Positions 57,089-64,000 of a stretch of DNA of 64,000 nucleotides are shown piece by piece; position 1 is the first letter of the stretch; every line of letters begins with the position of its first letter. Below the pieces are notes generated by a model. It did no database searches and had not been told where the DNA came from. It saw nothing but the letters and a program-made list of their open reading frames with translations. The stretch is from Bacillus swezeyi. Its GTDB lineage: Bacteria; Bacillota; Bacilli; Bacillales; Bacillaceae. Both the position numbers and the translations under genes were made by a program. The stretch spans positions 44,428-108,427 of the forward strand of contig NZ_MRBK01000020.1 of assembly GCF_001969815.1 (NCBI RefSeq). Direction: 5' to 3'.

Positions 57089-57979
57089 GTGGTTGTGCTG
57101 CAAAATGAACGGCAGAGGGGAGAAATGAAAGTCCGCTCGCCTCTGTCAGAAAATATTCAGCGTTTCTTTGAACATAAATTGGCTGCAGCCGGCAGTATTT
57201 TAGTCGCGCTGTTTATCCTGCTGGCCATTTTCGCACCGCTGATCGCTCCTTACGGATTAAATGACCAGTCGCTGTCAGACAGGCTTGCGGCTCCGTCCGC
57301 TGAACACCTTTTTGGAACGGATGATTTTGGCAGGGACATCTTTTCAAGAGTGCTGTACGGAGCAAGGCTCTCGTTATGGGTGGGGTTTTTCTCGTGTTTG
57401 GGCTCAGCTTTGGCGGGAACCCTTTTAGGGCTGATTGCGGGATTTTACGGAAAATGGGGGGATGCTGTGATTTCAAGAATATTTGATATCATGCTTGCCT
57501 TTCCAAGCATTTTGCTCGCGATTGCGATCGTCGCGATCCTTGGACCCTCATTGGAAAATGCGCTGATCGCAATCGCCATCATCAACATCCCGACATTCGG
57601 AAGGCTTGTCCGTTCAAAAGTGCTCAGCATCAAACAGGAAGAGTATATATTATCGGCACGGGCTGTCGGTATGACCAATCTGAGAATGATGTTTAAACAT
57701 ATTCTTCCGAACAGCATGGCTCCGGTTATCGTCCAAGCTACGCTCAATATCGGAACCGCGATTATTGAAGCGGCAGCGCTCGGCTTCTTGGGATTGGGGG
57801 CGCAGGCTCCAAACCCTGAATGGGGAAAAATGCTTGCAGATGCCAGGCCTTATTTGGCACAGGCGCCCTGGACTTTACTTTTCCCAGGTATAGCGATCAT
57901 GCTGACGGTGCTCGGCTTTAATTTAATGGGTGACGGGCTTAGGGATACCCTTGACCCGAAGCTGAAAGAAGGTAAATAA
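57089..57979 (+). CDS. Peptide ABC transporter permease C
   Basis: 296 residues, six helices, EAA loop LSARAVGMTNLRMMFKHILPN and N-terminal OppC-type domain (GTDDFGRDIFSRVLYGARLSL). GTG start 57089 with AGGAGG 8 nt upstream. Last gene; stop lies in the shared terminator. Confidence 0.92.
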   Translation: MVVLQNERQRGEMKVRSPLSENIQRFFEHKLAAAGSILVALFILLAIFAPLIAPYGLNDQSLSDRLAAPSAEHLFGTDDFGRDIFSRVLYGARLSLWVGFFSCLGSALAGTLLGLIAGFYGKWGDAVISRIFDIMLAFPSILLAIAIVAILGPSLENALIAIAIINIPTFGRLVRSKVLSIKQEEYILSARAVGMTNLRMMFKHILPNSMAPVIVQATLNIGTAIIEAAALGFLGLGAQAPNPEWGKMLADARPYLAQAPWTLLFPGIAIMLTVLGFNLMGDGLRDTLDPKLKEGK

Positions 57980-58009
57980 AACCGGTTAACGACGTCGTTA
58001 ACCGGTTTT
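57978..58009. terminator. Perfect 32-nt palindromic terminator
   Basis: AAAACCGGTTAACGAC with its exact complement, flanked by the stop codons of the convergent permease and ygaE. Bidirectional. Confidence 0.92.
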
Positions 58010-59075
58010 ACTCATCAACTTCAAGCTCGCTGTCTTCTTTATGGTAAGTTTGAAAGCTTGTAATCAATGTTTCCAAATGCTCGAGCTGTTCGCGGTATTC
58101 CACTGCACTTGCCATAATGGTCAGCATATTGTAGTCCAATAAGTCTTCTTTTAATTTGTCCTGGTTTTTCAGGAACGATTCGGTCAAATGCTGTTTATAT
58201 ACATCTCCTTCTTCATGAAGATCAACGGTATCCTGTGTTTTGATCTTGCCGACGAACCTCATTAAAATGCGTTCATGCCAGTGAAGCAAATAATCAAGCT
58301 CTTCGACCAGTGTTTCTTGAAACTCCTCAGGCATATGGTAAAAGTCGTTTTCAAGACGGTGCAGCTTTTTCAGAACATCAAGCGCTCGGTTGGACGCAAT
58401 GATCGCCTGTCTGAAAAGTACGAGCTTTCTCTGTTTCACATATGTTGATCTTTTTAAATAGCTTCTTTCTTCTTTATACAGCAAGTAGAGATAGTCGGCT
58501 TTCATCATTTTTTCTTTCAGTTTTTCGATGTCTTCTTTCAGCATGGAGTGCTCTGTTGTCTTCCTGGTCAACAGCCGGATCCATTTGATGACTTCATCTG
58601 TATTTTCCACAATATGGCTGGCGAGCTTCGTTTCATATTTAGGCGGCAGAAAAATCAGGTTGACCAAGAACGCGGACAAAACGCCCAGAATAACCGTTCC
58701 GGTTCTCATCAAGGCAAACAATAAAAAGTTGTCGCCTGAGCTCTCCAATATGGCAATAACGGTGACAAGAGCGATCGAAATCGTGTTCTCGATCTTCAGC
58801 TTCAGGTTAATCGCGATGACAATAACCGCCGTCAATCCGATGATAATCGGACTGGGTTCAAATATAAGTCCAAAAATAATAGCTGTTGCGGCGCCGATAA
58901 TATTCGCCTGCACTTGATCGACAATCGTCAAAAATGAACGATAGATCGAAGGCTGGATCGCAAAAATAGCCGCGATGCCTGCAAAAACCGGAGTGGGCAG
59001 GCCGATCCATTCTGCGATGTATAGTGCGAGCGTAATGGCAACGCCTGTTTTGAAAATACGGGCACCAAGTTTCAT
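58008..59075 (-). CDS. ygaE: YgaE, FUSC/aromatic-acid-exporter-like membrane protein
   Basis: 355 residues: about six N-terminal helices (1-165, LYIAEWIGLPTPVFAGIAAIFAIQ) of the FUSC/aromatic acid exporter family (ArAE_1/DUF939-type), then a helical cytoplasmic region. Substrate unknown; efflux of aromatic or similar anions is inferred from family. The ATG start has only a weak GGGATG upstream. Confidence 0.82.
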   Translation of the reverse strand: MKLGARIFKTGVAITLALYIAEWIGLPTPVFAGIAAIFAIQPSIYRSFLTIVDQVQANIIGAATAIIFGLIFEPSPIIIGLTAVIVIAINLKLKIENTISIALVTVIAILESSGDNFLLFALMRTGTVILGVLSAFLVNLIFLPPKYETKLASHIVENTDEVIKWIRLLTRKTTEHSMLKEDIEKLKEKMMKADYLYLLYKEERSYLKRSTYVKQRKLVLFRQAIIASNRALDVLKKLHRLENDFYHMPEEFQETLVEELDYLLHWHERILMRFVGKIKTQDTVDLHEEGDVYKQHLTESFLKNQDKLKEDLLDYNMLTIMASAVEYREQLEHLETLITSFQTYHKEDSELEVDE

Positions 59076-59307
59076 TAGGCTTTACTTGCATCCCTTTCTA
59101 TAATAAAATTCGTTCTTTACAGAAAATGAATTGTACCTGAACATTCCCTCTCTGCTAAATTGCCAAACAATAAAGTAATATACAGCGATCTCCTGAAATA
59201 TTCAACCCATTTCTAAGAAAAAACAAATCATTGACAAAAAAAGAAAAACAAGCTGAGGCTTCCGAACCTGAATGTGCCTTTTTGTTAGTGTTTCAGAACG
59301 CTTGCGT

Positions 59308-59346
59308 ATTGATAAAAAAGAGAGCGGCCCGCTCTCTTTTTTATAT
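59308..59346 (-). terminator. Terminator after gsaB
   Basis: GAGAGC/GCTCTC stem flanked by A and T runs. The rest of the 265-nt gap to ygaE (59076-59340) has no gene. Confidence 0.85.
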
Positions 59347-60639
59347 ACGCTGTTTTAATTGTTGAAATGATTCATCTACGGCTTTCAATGTATCCTCAAT
59401 GTCTTTTTCGGTGTGAGCGGTCGTTATAAACCACGCTTCATATTTGGAAGGGGCAAGGTTGACTCCCCTCTCAAGCATCAGTTTGAAAAATGCCGCGAAC
59501 ATCTCGCCGTCCGTATTTTCAGCCTGCTCATAGTTTTCGATTTTTTCTTTGGTGAAGTATACGGTGAGCGCGCCTTTTAGACGATTGACGGTGATATCGA
59601 TGCCGTGCGTTTTCGCATGTGTCACAATTCCTTCCTCAAGCATGGCGCCGAGGCGGTCAAGCTTTTCATATGTGCCTTTCTCCTTCAGCACCTCCAGGCA
59701 GGCAATGCCGGATAAGATGGACGCCGGGTTTCCGGCCATTGTCCCGGCCTGATACGCTGGTCCGAGCGGTGCCACCTGCTCCATAATTTCCTTTTTGCCT
59801 CCGTAGGCGCCGATCGGCAGTCCGCCGCCGATGATCTTGCCGAGCGCCGTCAAATCAGGCTTGACGCCTAAGAGATCCTGGGCTCCGCCGTACATAAAGC
59901 GGAAAGCGGTAATCACTTCATCATAAATGACCAATGCCCCGGCGTCATGCGTCAGCTCGTTCACCTGTTCAAGGAATCCGCTTTTCGGTTCAACGATCCC
60001 GAAGTTTCCGACGATCGGTTCAACGAGTACGGCTGCAATATCGCCGCCCCATTTATCAAGCGCTTCTTTATAGCTGTCAATATCATTAAATGGAACGGTA
60101 ATGACTTCATTTGCAATGCTTTTCGGAACCCCGGCTGAATCGGGTGTACCCAGAGTGGATGGGCCTGAACCGGCCGCTACCAATACAAGATCCGAATGCC
60201 CGTGATAGCAGCCTGCGAATTTAATGATTTTGGTCCTGCCGGTATAAGCGCGTGCGACGCGGATCGTCGTCATGACAGCTTCTGTACCTGAATTGACGAA
60301 TCTCACTTTATCTAATGAAGGAATCGCTTCCTTCAGCATTTTGGCAAAAGTGACCTCGTGTTTTGTCGGTGTTCCGTAGAGGACGCCGTTTTCTGCCGCC
60401 TTTTGAATGGCTTTCGTAATGTGCGGATGGGCATGGCCGGTAATGATCGGTCCATATGCCGCCAGATAATCTATGTATTTGTTGCCGTCTACATCCCAAA
60501 AATATGCGCCGCTTCCTCTTTCCATCGCGACCGGAGATCCCCCGCCGACGGCTTTGTATGATCTTGACGGGCTGTTGACTCCGCCTACTATATGTTGAAG
60601 AGCTTCTTCATGAAGCTTTTCGGTTTGTGTGTGTTGCAT
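59341..60639 (-). CDS. gsaB: GsaB, glutamate-1-semialdehyde 2,1-aminomutase
   Basis: 432 residues, class III aminotransferase that makes 5-aminolevulinate for heme. PLP lysine in [47 protein letters not shown]. It is the second paralogue (HemL2) beside hemL. ATG 60639 ([10 protein letters not shown]) with GAGGAGG upstream; a frame to 60705 is longer without a site. Confidence 0.93.
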   Translation of the reverse strand: MQHTQTEKLHEEALQHIVGGVNSPSRSYKAVGGGSPVAMERGSGAYFWDVDGNKYIDYLAAYGPIITGHAHPHITKAIQKAAENGVLYGTPTKHEVTFAKMLKEAIPSLDKVRFVNSGTEAVMTTIRVARAYTGRTKIIKFAGCYHGHSDLVLVAAGSGPSTLGTPDSAGVPKSIANEVITVPFNDIDSYKEALDKWGGDIAAVLVEPIVGNFGIVEPKSGFLEQVNELTHDAGALVIYDEVITAFRFMYGGAQDLLGVKPDLTALGKIIGGGLPIGAYGGKKEIMEQVAPLGPAYQAGTMAGNPASILSGIACLEVLKEKGTYEKLDRLGAMLEEGIVTHAKTHGIDITVNRLKGALTVYFTKEKIENYEQAENTDGEMFAAFFKLMLERGVNLAPSKYEAWFITTAHTEKDIEDTLKAVDESFQQLKQRI

Positions 60640-60724
60640 AATATCCTCCTCACTTCTCACACCTTTGTCTATTCCTTTATTGTAACATATGTGGACAGAG
60701 CGCAAAAAAAGAAGCCGCCATTAT

Positions 60725-60753
60725 TTGAATAGAAGGAAACTGTTTTTTATAAT
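60725..60753 (+). promoter_or_regulatory. SigA promoter of ygaF
   Basis: TTGAAT, 17-nt spacer, TATAAT, then AACAGGAGG before the ATG at 60795. Confidence 0.82.
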
Positions 60754-60794
60754 GAGGGAAGTAGACGATTAATGATAAACAGGAGGCAAAAACA

Positions 60795-61268
60795 ATGACT
60801 GTAGAAATTGGACAAAAAGTACCTGATATTGAACTTTTGGGCGATCACGATGAAAGAGTAAAGCTGTCAGACTTTAAAGGTAAGTATGTCGTGCTCTATT
60901 TTTATCCGAAAGATATGACCCCGGGGTGCACCACGGAAGCCTGTGATTTCAGAGACAGCCATGAGAGCTTTAAAGAACTTGATGCCGTCATTATAGGGGT
61001 CAGCCCTGATGATCAGGGACGCCATGAAAAATTCAAAGAAAAACACGACCTTCCGTTTTTGCTGCTTGTGGATGATGAACATAAGCTTTCTGAAGCATTT
61101 GATGTATGGAAGCTGAAAAAGAACTTCGGCAAAGAATATATGGGAATTGAGCGGTCAACTTTCTTGATTGATAAAGAAGGCCAACTTGTGAAAGAATGGC
61201 GCAAAGTAAAGGTTAAAGACCATGTTGCAGACGCTCTTCAAGCTGTAAAAGAAGCTTCTGCTGAATAA
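60795..61268 (+). CDS. ygaF: YgaF/Bcp, thiol peroxidase (peroxiredoxin Q)
   Basis: 157 residues. Catalytic Cys in TPGCTTEACDF (C45-C50 type, both cysteines present), plus IERSTFLIDKEG. Reduces peroxides with thioredoxin-type donors. ATG after AACAGGAGG. Next to PerR, a peroxide regulator. Confidence 0.93.
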   Translation: MTVEIGQKVPDIELLGDHDERVKLSDFKGKYVVLYFYPKDMTPGCTTEACDFRDSHESFKELDAVIIGVSPDDQGRHEKFKEKHDLPFLLLVDDEHKLSEAFDVWKLKKNFGKEYMGIERSTFLIDKEGQLVKEWRKVKVKDHVADALQAVKEASAE

Positions 61269-61305
61269 AAACAGCCCTGAGGCCGAACTGAAAAGGATCG
61301 GTCTC

Positions 61306-61482
61306 TCAGCGTGTCGATAAACCCTCGCATTCATTGTCAGGCCTGCTGAGTCGGTGCTCATGTTCAAGAAGGAACGGCGGCTAATCGCTCAGGCGTCCTG
61401 CCTGAGTGCCGCCATCATTAAGGAACGGCGGTTAAGTGCGCGGACGTCCTTCCTAGGCTGCAAGGGTTTCGGGTCACGCTGA
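61306..61482. repeat. Folded intergenic element between ygaF and perR
   Basis: About 177 bp closed by paired ends: TCAGCGTG with CACGCTGA (61306-61313/61475-61482) and AACCCT with AGGGTT (61320-61325/61463-61468). Inside are a strong hairpin CTCAGGC-GTCCT-GCCTGAG flanked by GGCGG/CCGCC (61376-61413) and a direct repeat AAGGAACGGCGGYTAA (61369 and 61420). No coding frame is convincing; a short ORF on the minus strand has no start signal. The rest of the 390-nt gap (61269-61660) holds the perR promoter. Confidence 0.7.
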
Positions 61483-61578
61483 AAGGATTATTATGGTCAT
61501 AATCGGCCGGTTGTTTGGCCATCATTTTAATAATAGGTCTTTTTGGCTTAAAAAAACGCTTTTTCACAGGGATTGGAA

Positions 61579-61625
61579 TTGACAAAGATTCTTATCAGGA
61601 GTTACACTAATTATAAACATTATAA
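61579..61625 (+). promoter_or_regulatory. perR promoter with PerR box
   Basis: TTGACA (61579-61584), 18-nt spacer, TACACT (61603-61608). TTATAAACATTATAA (61611-61625) matches the PerR box consensus at 14 of 15, over the start point. Autorepression is expected. Confidence 0.88.
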
Positions 61626-61660
61626 TGTAAGAATTTTTTTTAGAAGAGAGGTGCATGACG

Positions 61661-62098
61661 ATGGCTGAACATAACCTGAAAGAAGCGTTGGAAGCGTTGA
61701 AGGAAACCGGGGTGCGAATTACTCCTCAACGTCATGCCATTCTGGAATTTCTCGTCAATTCTATGTCTCATCCAACTGCAGATGATATATATAAAGCTCT
61801 GGAAGGGAAATTTCCAAACATGAGCGTAGCAACGGTTTATAACAATTTACGGGTTTTTAAGGAATCAGGGCTCGTGAAAGAATTAACGTATGGCGATTCT
61901 TCCAGCCGATTTGACTTCGTAACTTCCGAGCATTATCACGCAATTTGTGAACGCTGCGGAAAAATCGTCGATTTTCATTATCCCGGCCTTGACGAAGTGG
62001 AGCAGCTTGCTTCACATGTGACAGGATTTAAAGTCAGTCACCACAGACTGGAAATATACGGTTTATGCCAGGAATGCGACAAAAAAGAAAGCCATTAA
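61661..62098 (+). CDS. perR: PerR, peroxide-sensing Fur-family repressor
   Basis: 145 residues. Winged-helix domain ([29 protein letters not shown]) and dimerisation domain. Metal sites: H37 (MSHPTADD), H91/H93-type in [10 protein letters not shown]-rich FDFVTSE, and zinc Cys pairs CERCG and CQECDK. Senses H2O2 via His oxidation with iron. ATG 61661 ([10 protein letters not shown]) is 8 nt after GAGGTG; ATG 61655 is too close. Confidence 0.96.
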   Translation: MAEHNLKEALEALKETGVRITPQRHAILEFLVNSMSHPTADDIYKALEGKFPNMSVATVYNNLRVFKESGLVKELTYGDSSSRFDFVTSEHYHAICERCGKIVDFHYPGLDEVEQLASHVTGFKVSHHRLEIYGLCQECDKKESH

Positions 62099-62100
62099 AA

Positions 62101-62137
62101 AGAGCTGGCCGCTTTTTTAACGGTCAGCTTATTTTTT
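62101..62137 (+). terminator. Terminator after perR
   Basis: AGCTGGCCG/CGGTCAGCT stem followed by T run. Confidence 0.8.
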
Positions 62138-62148
62138 GTTTTGAGATA

Positions 62149-62499
62149 TTACCTGAGAGACTTTCGATTATACGACTCATTAAATTCTTCACCTTCAAGG
62201 TTTTTGTCTAGTGTAAGAGGCTCCCTGCAGTGCATGCACATGTCGACCCGGCCCAAAATTTTGGTCGGTTTTTCACAGTTCGGACAGACGACTTGAACCG
62301 CTTTGGTCGAAAGCATGCCGATCCAAAAATAAACCGCTGTGCTCAGCATGATAGATAAAACCCCCAAGACCATAAACACCGACATCAGCAAGACCGAAGA
62401 CCTAAAAAAGATTCCGATGTACATAATAATGAAGCCGACGAAAACCAAGCTTAACGCAAACGTTCTGATTTTGTTGATTTTGCTATAATATTTGGCCAT
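62149..62499 (-). CDS. ygzB: YgzB, small membrane protein with zinc ribbon
   Basis: 116 residues: two membrane helices (about 13-32 and 40-62), then Cys pairs CPNC and CMHC (a zinc-ribbon-like unit). Matches Bacillus YgzB; role unknown. ATG 62499 after AGGGGG. Convergent with perR. Confidence 0.88.
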   Translation of the reverse strand: MAKYYSKINKIRTFALSLVFVGFIIMYIGIFFRSSVLLMSVFMVLGVLSIMLSTAVYFWIGMLSTKAVQVVCPNCEKPTKILGRVDMCMHCREPLTLDKNLEGEEFNESYNRKSLR

Positions 62500-62716
62500 A
62501 TCCATCCCCCTGTCTCTAATATAGCATAACAAAGATGTGTTATTCTTTAATTAATGAGAATGAATTGGAATTTTCTATAGAGAGTTTTGGGGAGATTGAT
62601 TATAATATTTCAATGTGTTTTCAAAATAAAGGAGTTTTTATTGGCTCGTAGAAGTAGATAGAAACAAAAGAGAAGCTTTTAAAGCATGTATTTTACATCG
62701 TATTGGAGGAATGGTG

Positions 62717-63598
62717 ATGGAAAATCTTCTCCGTCCGATTTACCAAGAAAGAGCAAGCCGCCCTGACACGTTAGCTGTAATGATCATCGAGAGGAGAAAT
62801 CAAACGTCATCTGCGACAGATAATTTTGATGCGGCATTGCTGGTTATTGTAAACAAAACTGAAGAACCTGTATTCGTGAAGCATTATGAGTTTGACGGGA
62901 AAACGGCTTCTCTTCATATTATTTCTGTTGAACAGCTTCAAGAATGGATTTTGCTCGGCACGAACAGAAGAATAATAGATTGGATCTTGAATGGAAAAGT
63001 TCTTTTTGACAGAAATGAATTTATCGCAAAGCTGATAGAACAGCTCAATACTTTTCCATTTTCAGAACGAAAATTAAAAATTGGACTTGAATACGGAAAG
63101 CTAATCAGAAGGTATATAGAAGGAAAAGCGTTCTTTGAAGATGGTCAGTTTTTGGATGCGTATAATTCCATCGTACATGCCCTCCATCATTTGGCCAGAA
63201 TTGAAGTGATAGATAAAGGCTTTCATCCTGAAGTGACGGTATGGAACCAAGTGCGGCATATGGAGCCGCAGGTATATAAACTGTATAAGGAACTGATTGA
63301 AAGCAATGAAAGCCTGCATAAAAGGCTGGAATTATTATTTCTCGCAAGCGATTTTCTCATTCATTCAAAAGCTGAAATTGGGGCGGCCCACATTCTTGAT
63401 GTGATGAATGAAAAAACGGTTTGGCAATTTGCCGAGCTTCTCAATCATCCCGAGCTTAAATACTTTACCGCAGACCTTGGAGTCATCCTTGAATTTTTGA
63501 CGGAAAAGGACTTGGTATGCGTAAAAGAAATTGAAACAAAGGGCCAAAAGATTTTTCATCGAGGATATTTTATAAAAAAAAGTGTTGACGATGAATAA
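62717..63598 (+). CDS. ygxA: YgxA, nucleotidyltransferase-like protein
   Basis: 293 residues, matching Bacillus YgxA (nucleotidyltransferase-like DUF4037-ish), with a conserved FNTFPFSERKLK-type region and HALHHLARIEVIDKGFHPE. Function unproven. ATG 62717 (MENLLRP) is 7 nt after GGAGG; the frame ATG 62711 is too close. Immediately precedes the rRNA operon, as in B. subtilis. Confidence 0.87.
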   Translation: MENLLRPIYQERASRPDTLAVMIIERRNQTSSATDNFDAALLVIVNKTEEPVFVKHYEFDGKTASLHIISVEQLQEWILLGTNRRIIDWILNGKVLFDRNEFIAKLIEQLNTFPFSERKLKIGLEYGKLIRRYIEGKAFFEDGQFLDAYNSIVHALHHLARIEVIDKGFHPEVTVWNQVRHMEPQVYKLYKELIESNESLHKRLELLFLASDFLIHSKAEIGAAHILDVMNEKTVWQFAELLNHPELKYFTADLGVILEFLTEKDLVCVKEIETKGQKIFHRGYFIKKSVDDE

Positions 63599-63613
63599 TG
63601 ATGATGATATAGT
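63585..63613 (+). promoter_or_regulatory. rRNA operon promoter P1
   Basis: TTGACG, 17 nt, TATAGT; overlaps the 3' end of ygxA. Confidence 0.82.
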
Positions 63614-63683
63614 ATTAAACGTCGCTGTTAGCGAAACGGTTTTCCAGCTGAAAGCAGCAGCGACGAAAAAAACAAAAAAACAT

Positions 63684-63712
63684 TTGACACGCCTAGTTGA
63701 AAATGTTATACT
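63684..63712 (+). promoter_or_regulatory. rRNA operon promoter P2
   Basis: TTGACA, 17 nt, TATACT. The second of tandem promoters 99 nt apart. Confidence 0.9.
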
Positions 63713-63884
63713 AATAAAGTCGCTTCACAACGAAGCGGAAATGATCTTTGAAAACTAAACAAGACAAACGTACCTGTTAATTCATTAAATAAATCGCACA
63801 TGCGAATGTGCGTAGTCAGGGGCCTGCACGATGCAGGTCATGCAGATGTTGTCACAGGATGTGACGAACTTAATCTGCGCTCCA
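63713..63884 (+). other. rRNA leader with antitermination/processing signals
   Basis: Contains hairpin CGCTTC-ACAA-CGAAGCG-like at 63721-63737 and a boxA-like TGATCTTTGAAAACTAAAC, then the 5' strand of the 16S processing stalk (GTGCGTAGTCAGGGGCC). Confidence 0.65.
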
Positions 63885-64000
63885 TTTATGGAGAGTTTGA
63901 TCCTGGCTCAGGACGAACGCTGGCGGCGTGCCTAATACATGCAAGTCGAGCGAACCGACGGGAGCTTGCTCCCTTAGGTTAGCGGCGGACGGGTGAGTAA
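63885..64000 (+). rRNA. rrs: 16S ribosomal RNA, 5' part (continues beyond window)
   Basis: Starts TTTATGGAGAGTTTGATCC, then CTGGCTCAGGACGAACGCTG, the universal 5' end of bacterial 16S. Only about 116 nt lie in the window. Position after ygxA agrees with the rrnD location in B. subtilis. Confidence 0.97.

Noticed and set aside
61155..61367. Minus-strand frame of 70 codons over the end of ygaF
   Set aside because: No start signal, and it overlaps ygaF and the folded element; no recognised domain.
63800..63982. 60-codon frame across the rRNA leader and 16S
   Set aside because: Lies inside leader and structural RNA; no translation signal.

Overview
The window reads as chromosome of a Bacillus of the B. 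subtilis group, most like B. licheniformis or B. paralicheniformis. Three things support this. Spore genes are present (sspE, sspK, yfhD/yfhE-type proteins). Promoters and ribosome-binding sites are strong and Bacillus-like. The gene order from about 31 kb to the end follows my memory of the B. subtilis yfiT-mprF-yfhB...fabL-sspE-ygaB...perR-ygzB-ygxA-rrn segment. The window opens inside an NiaP/YceI-type transporter gene and closes about 115 nt into a 16S rRNA gene.

Layout. 0-4.5 kb: transporter end, a YfjL-like membrane-anchored protein, and a PTS EIIBC gene with its BglG/SacT-type antiterminator, preceded by a RAT/terminator switch. 4.5-9.8 kb (minus): ybcI, dabB, dabA, ybcF, an inorganic-carbon uptake cluster with two strong palindromes and a tiny upstream ORF. 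10-10.6 kb: a DJ-1/PfpI protein. 10.6-17.3 kb: acoABCL and the sigma-54 activator acoR, for acetoin breakdown. 17.3-21.7 kb: a YnfA-family membrane protein, then malA, malR and malP for maltose uptake and cleavage. 21.8-24.7 kb: a repetitive coiled-coil protein, then an HxlR-type regulator divergent from catD-catE. 24.9-30.4 kb: two GH43 glycosidases, an AraC regulator and a sugar-binding lipoprotein that has no permease genes. 30.4-31.1 kb: a deletion scar where a TetR gene and a quinone-reductase gene have both lost their 5' halves.

31-48 kb: Nudix hydrolase, yfiT, mprF, yfhB, Fur-box-controlled yfhC, yfhD, yfhE, a GNAT gene, a tRNA-like element, yfhF, recX, yfhH, two very small minus-strand genes (a YpzG-like gene and sspK), yfhJ, and an oxidoreductase with an apparent internal deletion. 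These are followed by csbB-gtrA-yfhO (cell-envelope glycosylation), yfhP, mutY and yfhS. 48-64 kb: fabL, sspE, ygaB, ygaC, ygaD, a five-gene oligopeptide ABC transporter, ygaE, gsaB, ygaF, a structured non-coding element, perR, ygzB, ygxA, tandem rRNA promoters and 16S rRNA.

Most genes are ordinary housekeeping or catabolic functions. The catabolic operons (aco, mal, the GH43 locus) carry catabolite-response-like sites and dedicated regulators. Peroxide and iron control (PerR box, Fur box) and quinone/thiol control (Cys-containing HxlR) are readable from the sequence. I see no phage, insertion sequence or CRISPR array. The least explained items are the paired palindromes of the dab cluster, the tRNA-like element near 37.85 kb and the folded element between ygaF and perR.
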